Source: Leucothrix mucor (GTDB lineage: Bacteria > Pseudomonadota > Gammaproteobacteria > Thiotrichales > Thiotrichaceae). Taken from it: a stretch of DNA of 12,115 nucleotides. Of this stretch, positions 7,601 to 12,115 are shown one piece after another. Within the stretch, counting starts at the first letter, position 1. Each line of letters opens with the position of its first letter. Location of the stretch: assembly GCA_015662325.1 (NCBI GenBank), contig DQUJ01000004.1, positions 1 through 12,115 on the forward strand. Direction: 5' to 3'. Both the position numbers and the translations under genes were made by a program. The notes under the pieces are model-generated. The model worked only from the letters and a program-made list of their open reading frames with translations. It made no database searches and was not told where the DNA came from.

Positions 7601-9924
7601 GGTAAGTATTTAGCAGAAGCCGGTTCGCCAGAGAAATGGATATTATGTGTTTTACGCGCAATCTCTTTTCCAGATTTATCTTTAAGAATAGCTAATAGGG
7701 TATTGTTTCTATTTTTAATATCTATATCGACACCCAACCAGCGTCTAATTATTACGGTTTTGTCTGGATTACTTTGACTGCCGTCATAATTGAGTGGACT
7801 GATTTCTTTGCCATTTAAAAACACTTCAACGCTATGTTGTTTCGCGCTTTTAACCATTATTTTGGTAGAAGATATAGCAGGCACATAATTGTTTTTTGGC
7901 CAGAGTATTTCAAATTCATCTGTTGCTGATTTTAAATAGTCGCTACCGTATTGTTGCAGTGGGTTGTTGCTGTTATTATTTTGCTTGGTATTTTTTGTGT
8001 TTTGATAGTCGGCCTTTTGTTGTACGTGGAAATCAACATGCCATAAAGTACCTGCTTTTAAATCAACAAATCTGGATTGTGCATCACCTGAGTAACGCGT
8101 ATTGCCACGACAAATAATGGGTTCATATTCATTTTTTAAGCTATCAACATCCAGTTGTAATACGTGAGAACCCGCATCTACACCTTCCATATGCCAGAAG
8201 CCTTCTTCATCGCTGAGTACGCTACGTCCTGTTTCCATATAGATGCGCGCATCTTTTAATACTTTAACGTCATCTTTTTTATCTGTCTCTTTATCAATGT
8301 CAGCAGTAGTTTGACAGCCAATGTAAACACGCCCCGTTAAAATGTTTTTATCGCGCATTAAATCATCTTTAATAGTAATAGAAGCGCGCGCAAGATTGGA
8401 TTGAATACCAGAACCGACAATTTCTGCCTGATTAATTGCTTTACCTTTTTGAACACCTGCGGTAATTTTTGTTGCGTAGTCAACCGACCAACTTGCACCT
8501 GCCGGAACATTGTTAAGCGTGAATACTAATGAACGACCTGTTGCTTGAGCCGTGTTATTAGCATTAGCAGTATTACCAATCTTAATTTGATTTAATCGCG
8601 CAGAACCTTCTACATAACGGAAACCAAGAGGAAGAGTGTCTTTAATTTTAATGCTTGGTAATGTTGATTGCGTTGTGTTATCAAACGTTAGCGTATAACG
8701 CACTAACTCACCGATTGATGCGTGTGTTTTATCCGCTGTTTTATGTAGTGCTAATTTTCTAGTATTTGGCACAACCAGTGCAGCGTCTGCACTCACATCG
8801 GTGCTGTCTGCTTCATCACGGTAATTAACACTAATGCGCGAACCTTGTTTAATAGTCAGTACGCCGTTTTGCACATGGGTAGTATCTGTTGTGGTTAAAA
8901 TAACGCCACGGAAGATTCCAGAATCAGGTGCTGTTTCAGTAAGAAGTAACACTTCTTTATCATTCGTGCCAGGAATAGTAACGGTCACAATAATAGTTTC
9001 TAACTTTGTTGAATCAAGGTTTTGATCAAGATCAGTTACTTGAATAATCACCGGCTCCGCGTCTGAATATTGTTGCGCTTCCACTAACGGTAATGGTGTG
9101 GGTAAATCAACGCTAGAACCATCGGCTAAACGTATGCTGTTTATCTCTTGCCAATGTCTTCCGCCGTTTTGATTATCATTATAAGAAGTGGGTGGAACAA
9201 CTGTGGGCACGCCTGCATCATCAATCGTTAAAAACTCAATCGTTGAAGGTGTACGTACTTTAGGCTTGATAGTGACGGTGGCGCGTGATGTATTTGATGC
9301 CACGCTATCGGATGTCACAATTGCCTTATTAGTCGCAAGTCCTACAACCGTATCAGTCGTTACCTTTAATTGGTAATTGATTGACCATGTGGTTGTTGCA
9401 GGTAAATTACCTATGGTAAAAATCAAGGTATTACCGCTATTGGCGACTTGATTCGTATTGAGTGGGTTGCCATTAAGTGTGGCGCTCGCGGGTTGATAAA
9501 CAAGCCCTGCGGGTAAGATATCCTGAACACTAATATTTTGTAAGGTGTTAGCGTTAGGGTTTTTAATCGTAAGCGCGTATGTAATTAGATCACCGATGGT
9601 TGCGGTGTCTTTATTCGCCTGCTTAAGCAGGGTCATGGAATTTGGAGTGACAGCATCTTTCGTAAATTGAACGCTGTCAGATAATGTTTGTGCTGTGCCG
9701 TTGATAGAAAAACTGGCAGTAGCCGTGTTTGTAATTGTATTTGTAGAAGAGGTTTCGGCTTTTAGGTTTTGTGTAAAGCCAAGATTGAAACCAATGAATA
9801 AGCTTATAAATAAAATAAGCACAGACAGGCTTTGGCAAAGGGTGTTAAAACCTTTTACCAAAGCAGTCAGACCGTGGTTAATACCACTGCCTTTCAAAAC
9901 TTGTCTGTTATTTTGATATGACAT
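4636..9924 (-). CDS. Giant surface protein: DUF11 repeats, Ig-like domains and C-terminal outer-membrane beta-barrel
   Basis: 1762 aa. Residues 1-56 are an export signal with an unusually long n-region (about 32 residues) before the core LSVLILFISLFIGF. Then come a short motif NTATASFSINGTAQ (66-79), a first DUF11 module (about 97-220, ending ATVTIKP), a beta-rich insert with VTDLDQNLD and LTETAPDSGIFRG (about 290-385), a second DUF11 module (390-519), a carboxypeptidase-regulatory-like domain (527-636, LSDEEGFWHMEGVDAGSH), a Gln/Asn-rich linker (about 640-660), an Ig-like segment (667-765), and an invasin-type Ig-like segment (about 778-865, LIADGKTVPVIALQVFDEDG). From about residue 905 to 1735 alternating hydrophobic/polar strands (GRVAFFAKGRVKGKYLLTVA, LYLKLEKDNFYTMFGDFHTG, GDGTSGLYYLNRG) point to an outer-membrane barrel, ending RYKF followed by a 27-residue charged tail. 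I recognise these conserved blocks as a widespread proteobacterial family of unknown function. It lies 46 bp after the 379-aa gene and overlaps the pseudogene start. Confidence 0.88.
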   Translation of the reverse strand: MSYQNNRQVLKGSGINHGLTALVKGFNTLCQSLSVLILFISLFIGFNLGFTQNLKAETSSTNTITNTATASFSINGTAQTLSDSVQFTKDAVTPNSMTLLKQANKDTATIGDLITYALTIKNPNANTLQNISVQDILPAGLVYQPASATLNGNPLNTNQVANSGNTLIFTIGNLPATTTWSINYQLKVTTDTVVGLATNKAIVTSDSVASNTSRATVTIKPKVRTPSTIEFLTIDDAGVPTVVPPTSYNDNQNGGRHWQEINSIRLADGSSVDLPTPLPLVEAQQYSDAEPVIIQVTDLDQNLDSTKLETIIVTVTIPGTNDKEVLLLTETAPDSGIFRGVILTTTDTTHVQNGVLTIKQGSRISVNYRDEADSTDVSADAALVVPNTRKLALHKTADKTHASIGELVRYTLTFDNTTQSTLPSIKIKDTLPLGFRYVEGSARLNQIKIGNTANANNTAQATGRSLVFTLNNVPAGASWSVDYATKITAGVQKGKAINQAEIVGSGIQSNLARASITIKDDLMRDKNILTGRVYIGCQTTADIDKETDKKDDVKVLKDARIYMETGRSVLSDEEGFWHMEGVDAGSHVLQLDVDSLKNEYEPIICRGNTRYSGDAQSRFVDLKAGTLWHVDFHVQQKADYQNTKNTKQNNNSNNPLQQYGSDYLKSATDEFEILWPKNNYVPAISSTKIMVKSAKQHSVEVFLNGKEISPLNYDGSQSNPDKTVIIRRWLGVDIDIKNRNNTLLAILKDKSGKEIARKTHNIHFSGEPASAKYLPKQSYLIADGKTVPVIALQVFDEDGFPMRANTHGYFTLEDSHYQVKTLDQDKDKLNLNESISGQYKYIIGRNGIARIKLNPTTQSGELKLRLKFNDKRSDVTRSSDRSSLSRASTSQSSINNDDVISVWLKPHLRKWIMVGIAEGTLGYDTLSGNMQSLKDLDKEDGFYKRGRVAFFAKGRVKGKYLLTVAYDTHKQKQKVGSQLGGNIDPDAWYTIYADNSNSQYDAPSSRKLYLKLEKDNFYTMFGDFHTGLSVTELAKYDRTLNGIKTEYKGNRYSANAFISETSNKHQHQEIPGDGTSGLYYLNRGIVRNSEHVKIETRDRFHSDRIIETRTLTRYQDYEIDYDAGTLFFKFPINGRDQNFNPNIIVVDYDNEDEDNHKSITAGGRVAIKTLNKRLEVGLSALHAGRNKAKDDRLVATDATYSITPDTKIHAEIASSSTEASNHKSKQAYIIELEKQIDNMEARLYIKKHDENFGISSQASEDSIRKAGAEVRYKLNEKTNINAEVSHQINLSNKNERQLAQVDVEHRVNKQVAVSAGARHSREEIDGDKTNNNALLAGGKYTTKNGKITLRSDIEKNISSNNGSELSPDRAVVGVDVKLKHDITVFAEHETTDNGKETTHNNRVGVTKELWKGATGKSAYTQERTYQGQREYATLGLNQKVKVTDKISADFSIDTAKTIKDSRNMNIENERFNENEPAIQGSQRDDYTAFAVGLGANQEDWSWTTRFELRNGEVNDKINFTAGVIRHLDDGKNLSAKFSHNQSENNTGDYSNYTRLSLGSAWHPKNKNFVFLNRLDLVDEESNNANQYPSVFADFNNANANNTASGLERHTQKIIHNMHYNRKISEKTQISIHHGIKHVKDSIGGASSNSTVDTANVEVRHDINKKWDVGVLGGYLNDWDEKKVEALAGISVGVTPVDNTWLSMGYNFQGFYDKDFDKSDYKRQGPYVNFRYKFNQDSFDGDLPLRRKDKNKETSDTEAKNDI

Positions 9925-9938
9925 TTTGCTTATTCTTC

Positions 9939-9984
9939 TTATTGTTATTAATTTACGGTTGTTATTGTTATTAATTTACGGTTG
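9939..9984. repeat. Perfect 23-bp tandem duplication across the stop codon of the 379-aa gene
   Basis: Positions 9939-9961 and 9962-9984 are identical and directly adjacent. In minus-strand reading the first copy (9984-9962) contains the last codons (Val-Asn) and the TAA stop of the 379-aa gene, and the second copy repeats that tail inside the spacer before the barrel gene. The coding sequence is not altered; the spacer is simply 23 bp longer. It is probably a slippage product, and may change the distance over which translation of the barrel gene is coupled. Confidence 0.93.
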
Positions 9985-11110
9985 CATAGAACGTAAGTGT
10001 TGCTGTTGTAGGTGAAGCTTCAGTACCTGCTGGTAATGTAAAAGATGTTGTTGATACTGTTGAACCAGTAAGACTACAAGCTAATGCTACGCCAGCGTCA
10101 GGAGCATTTGCATTGACAATACCATCACCCGTAATAGTACAAGCTGGTACTGTAGCACCGTTTACTGTTCCGCCTGCTACATACGTTAAATCTGAAGGAA
10201 TAACATCAGCAATTTTAAGGTGATCTGCTTCTGCTGCTGTATTGGTGACCGTAATTGTATATTCAATGACTGCACCAGGAATGCGTTTAGCATTTGCAGA
10301 TACTCCGTTGGTATCTGAAATTACAGCTGATAATTTCTTAACATTTAAAGTCGCAGAATTTACTGTAAATTTTCGTACAGCAGAATGTTTCGCATCTGTT
10401 TCTGTATCCCCAGCTGCAGTACCTGCTGCATCAGCACGTACGGTATCTTTTGCGTCTGGGTCATCAGCCCCGACTGTATCTTCGATAGCTGTCGTTCCAT
10501 TCGCCGTTGTAACCGCTGTTGCAACAAGGTTTATGTCTGCTTCATCTGCATTTACTTGTACTCCAGGTGCGGTACAGGTTACCGTAATTGTTGCTGTTCC
10601 ATCTGCTGCAAGGCGTAAGGGACCTGGAGCTGCAGGTGAGCCTGTAGAGTCTATAGCATCACTAGCGTAAGTGCCTGTTTGAATCGCTGGCTGAGTTCCT
10701 GTTACAGCAGTTACTGTTTGAGTACAGCCTGTTGCATCAAAGTCATCACCTGTTGCGTTATTTAATGTACTAAGTGAAAAGTATTCAATATCATTACCTT
10801 CATTTGTAAGTGTAAAAGTATGTGATGCTGTAGAGCCGGGAATAATATCTACAGACGCCGCTGAATTCGCTGTCACGTTAAGGTCAACTTTTTTATCCAC
10901 CACGAATGTTGTAGGAGTACCTGCACCGACTGAGTTTCCACTTTCCGAACTACCTATATCTGCTTGTGCTACTCCGCCAACGCTATAACTGATAGTCGCG
11001 GTATTATCGACATCTGTTCCTGCCACCGTACCTGCAGCCCATGCTGTGCTAGAAACTGCGCTAAGTACCGCAATACTAGCCATTGTTTTTAATAGTTTAA
11101 TTGTTTTCAT
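9971..11110 (-). CDS. Secreted DUF11-type surface/periplasmic protein, 379 aa
   Basis: Residues 1-25 are a clear Sec signal peptide (MKTIKLLKTMASIAVLSAV…AWA) cleaved before AGTVAG. The mature protein starts with TDVDNTATISYSVGGVAQ (32-49), a motif also seen at the mature start of the neighbouring barrel protein, followed by FVVDKKVDLNV (69-79) and two beta-sandwich stretches: about 80-200 (ending in GTATITVTCTAPG and beyond) and the C-terminal DUF11-type module 254-379 with KRIPGAVIEYTITVTN (275-290). Four Cys in the mature chain (129, 179, 324, 345) could form two disulfides. The composition is rich in Ala, Thr, Val and Asp and poor in aromatics, as in other exported repeat proteins. A short AGAG 9 nt upstream of the ATG serves as ribosome-binding site. 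It lies between the 179-aa protein and the barrel protein on the same strand and is probably cotranscribed with both. Its role is not known; a structural surface or matrix component is the best guess. Confidence 0.88.
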   Translation of the reverse strand: MKTIKLLKTMASIAVLSAVSSTAWAAGTVAGTDVDNTATISYSVGGVAQADIGSSESGNSVGAGTPTTFVVDKKVDLNVTANSAASVDIIPGSTASHTFTLTNEGNDIEYFSLSTLNNATGDDFDATGCTQTVTAVTGTQPAIQTGTYASDAIDSTGSPAAPGPLRLAADGTATITVTCTAPGVQVNADEADINLVATAVTTANGTTAIEDTVGADDPDAKDTVRADAAGTAAGDTETDAKHSAVRKFTVNSATLNVKKLSAVISDTNGVSANAKRIPGAVIEYTITVTNTAAEADHLKIADVIPSDLTYVAGGTVNGATVPACTITGDGIVNANAPDAGVALACSLTGSTVSTTSFTLPAGTEASPTTATLTFYATVN

Positions 11111-11144
11111 TTTAATATTCTCTGTAAGTTGTTTTATAAGTTAT

Positions 11145-11177
11145 TGATACTGTTTATTATTCTTATTTTTAGTATCA
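11145..11177. promoter_or_regulatory. Inverted repeat in the leader of the 379-aa gene
   Basis: TGATACT (11145-11151) and AGTATCA (11171-11177) are perfect 7-bp inverted arms separated by 19 nt of almost pure A/T, in the 86-nt gap before the 379-aa gene. It might be an operator-like site or a loose mRNA hairpin with an intercistronic role. There is no T-run making it an obvious terminator, and chance is possible in so AT-rich a spacer. Confidence 0.3.
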
Positions 11178-11196
11178 TTATTTAGTAGTCTAAGGT

Positions 11197-11736
11197 CTAA
11201 AGTAGGCGTACTTTGAATCCAACAGCCTTTCTTTGTTTTGGTGGCAAACTTCCGTTATATTGCCAGCGAATATGGGTGTAGTCCGAAGGCTTAGCCGGGT
11301 AAATCTTTCCGTCGCGTGCACGAACTTTTAGCGAGCCTGCTTTCCCATAATGTTTTCCGCCATCGACAGAAAACACGATGTGTGTGTTATGTCCTTGTGC
11401 AGAATTAGGTAGGTAAACCGTATGCTTTGGAATAGGGTTTACGATATTAATGTTAGCAGCGGCTTTGCCACTGATATTTTGAAAAAAGGTGTTGTATTGT
11501 AAAATTTCACCCGGCAGTACTTTCACAGCAGGAATATAAGTTGGAACACGCTTGCCACCTTTATTCACATAAACCATCTTTTGTACTTTAGATGTTACTT
11601 GCAAATGCCCTTGAGCCGCCGCTAATGCGCCCGAACCGAAAAGCCCTAAACTAATAACCACTCCAATCGCGAGTTTATTAACTAGCTTGAACTTGCCTAA
11701 TTTACTGTGTTGCCCTTTTTGCTTCTTTGTAATCAT
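11197..11736 (-). CDS. Secreted DUF11-like small protein, 179 aa
   Basis: The N-terminus is basic (MITKKQKGQHSKLGKFKLVNK) followed by the hydrophobic core LAIGVVISLGLFGSGALAAA, a Sec signal peptide with cleavage near residue 40. The mature part of about 140 residues is a single DUF11-like beta-sandwich: a first strand region LQVTSKVQKMVYV, then LPGEILQYNTFFQNISGKAA (74-93), INIVNPIPKHTVYLPNSAQ (96-114), and a last strand GFKVRLL at the very end. The N-I-x-I-x-N-P-I-P-x-x-T-x-Y-x-P-x-S pattern is the usual core of this fold. It contains no Cys, is strongly basic (many Lys in KGGKRVP, PPKQRK), and differs in that from its acidic 379-aa neighbour. A strong AAGGAG lies 8 nt before the ATG. It sits between the edge-cut DUF11 gene (70-nt gap) and the 379-aa gene (86-nt gap), all on one strand. 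Confidence 0.87.
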   Translation of the reverse strand: MITKKQKGQHSKLGKFKLVNKLAIGVVISLGLFGSGALAAAQGHLQVTSKVQKMVYVNKGGKRVPTYIPAVKVLPGEILQYNTFFQNISGKAAANINIVNPIPKHTVYLPNSAQGHNTHIVFSVDGGKHYGKAGSLKVRARDGKIYPAKPSDYTHIRWQYNGSLPPKQRKAVGFKVRLL

Positions 11737-11744
11737 TTTGTATT

Positions 11745-11750
11745 CTCCTT
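11745..11750 (-). promoter_or_regulatory. Strong ribosome-binding site of the 179-aa gene
   Basis: The minus strand reads AAGGAG followed by an 8-nt spacer and the ATG at 11736. It is by far the best Shine-Dalgarno sequence in the window and fixes this start; it suggests that this small protein is made in larger amounts than its neighbours. Confidence 0.75.
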
Positions 11751-11759
11751 GTTGTAGTG

Positions 11760-11810
11760 ACTAATAATGATTAGTTAATTTCTGAATCTGCATATAAATC
11801 ACTGATTCAG
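11760..11810. other. Two intercistronic inverted repeats downstream of the edge-cut DUF11 gene
   Basis: CTGAATC (11782-11788) and GATTCAG (11804-11810) form 7-bp arms around a 15-nt loop and overlap the TGA stop of the upstream gene. ACTAAT (11760-11765) and ATTAGT (11770-11775) form a second, 6-bp arm pair with a 4-nt loop. Neither is followed by a T-run on the minus strand, so they look more like mRNA-processing or stability hairpins, or partial terminators, than strong intrinsic terminators. Confidence 0.35.
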
Positions 11811-12115
11811 TTAATGGTATAACTAAGTAATATTTCATATTGGCTGCCCGCCGTAATATCACCCAAGTTAATGGTTGCTGTATTGGAATGTGTTTTTCCA
11901 AAATCAGCGTTATCAGAATCGTTATCGTCTGTTAAATTAACGATGTCTGTTAAATTGTTGTTATTCATAAAGATAGAACCTATTTTATAAGTCATACCTG
12001 CAGGTGTAGGGTCTGTAATTACAATATTATTTAGAATGCCAGTTCCCGTTGTTGTTATAGTGATTTTATAAGTGACCAGCGCACCACTAATGGCTTTATT
12101 CCCGCCTTGTGGGTC
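11807..12115 (-). CDS. C-terminal part of a DUF11-like surface protein (partial, cut by the window edge)
   Basis: The minus-strand frame is open from the window edge (12115) to the TGA at 11809-11807 and gives 102 residues without a stop; the internal Met at 11995 is not the start. The segment DPQGGNKAISGALVTYKITI, followed by GTGILNNIVITDPTPAGMTY, is a typical DUF11-type module: an extended G-A-x-V-x-Y-x-I-x-I strand, then V-I-x-D-P-x-P-A-G-x-x-Y. It runs into an Asp/Asn-rich stretch (NLTDDNDSDNADFGKTHSN) and closes with the last strand ILLSYTIN at the stop. It is probably exported like its neighbours, but the N-terminus is outside the window. It is the first visible gene of the right-to-left surface-protein block; the operon promoter must lie beyond 12115. 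Confidence 0.85.
   Translation of the reverse strand, partial: DPQGGNKAISGALVTYKITITTTGTGILNNIVITDPTPAGMTYKIGSIFMNNNNLTDIVNLTDDNDSDNADFGKTHSNTATINLGDITAGSQYEILLSYTIN

Noticed and set aside
9939..9984. Target-site duplication or attachment site of a mobile element
   Set aside because: The two copies are directly adjacent with nothing between them, and no transposase or integrase gene is near; slippage duplication is simpler.
10242..10670. Plus-strand open frame of 142 codons opposite the 379-aa gene
   Set aside because: It mirrors the Ala/Thr/Val codon pattern of the minus-strand gene and has no plausible start region. The minus-strand frame has a signal peptide and recognisable modules.
11145..11177. 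Rho-independent terminator separating the 179-aa and 379-aa genes
   Set aside because: The arms are only 7 bp and AT-rich, the loop is 19 nt, and no T-run follows on the minus strand.
11807..11995. A complete 62-aa gene starting at the ATG at 11995
   Set aside because: The frame stays open up to the window edge and the upstream residues complete a DUF11 module, so this Met is internal to a longer gene.

Overview
The window looks like an AT-rich chromosomal segment of a Gram-negative bacterium, most likely a gammaproteobacterium. The evidence is a TruD of proteobacterial type, a periplasmic SLT-type lytic transglycosylase, several Sec signal peptides, and a giant protein with the layout of an outer-membrane beta-barrel. 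No rRNA, tRNA, CRISPR array, transposase or integrase is visible. The genus cannot be named from the sequence alone.

Layout, left to right. (1) Positions 1-105 hold the 3' end of a plus-strand gene, closed by a hairpin that also touches the stop codon of the next, convergent gene. (2) Positions 123-1958 (minus) encode a secreted protein with two tandem LamG-like domains and a C-terminal DUF11-type module. (3) Positions 2088-3137 (plus) encode truD, the tRNA-Psi13 synthase. (4) Positions 3212-4087 (plus) encode a secreted lytic transglycosylase, probably started at a TTG behind its own promoter. (5) From 4099 to the right edge everything is on the minus strand and reads right to left as one probable operon of envelope genes. 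In transcription order these are: a DUF11-like protein cut by the window edge (12115-11807), a 179-aa secreted DUF11-like protein (11736-11197), a 379-aa secreted DUF11-type protein (11110-9971), a 1762-aa protein with DUF11 and Ig-like domains plus an outer-membrane barrel (9924-4636), and a decayed DUF11 gene (4646-4099).

How the genes may work together. The minus-strand block couples small exported beta-sandwich proteins to one very large outer-membrane protein whose exported N-terminal region carries the same kinds of module. This suggests, without proving it, a surface-structure or adhesin locus in which the barrel protein anchors or displays the smaller ones. The LamG gene, although separated by truD and the transglycosylase, ends in a module recognisably related to the C-terminus of the 379-aa protein, so it probably belongs to the same surface repertoire. 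truD is a housekeeping gene, and the transglycosylase could remodel peptidoglycan in general or locally.

The most striking structural observation is the pseudogene at 4099-4646. It can be restored to a continuous 179-codon frame by undoing three small indels (one an exact 8-bp tandem duplication), with one remaining TAG in place of a probable Trp codon. A second, perfect 23-bp tandem duplication lies across the stop codon of the 379-aa gene.
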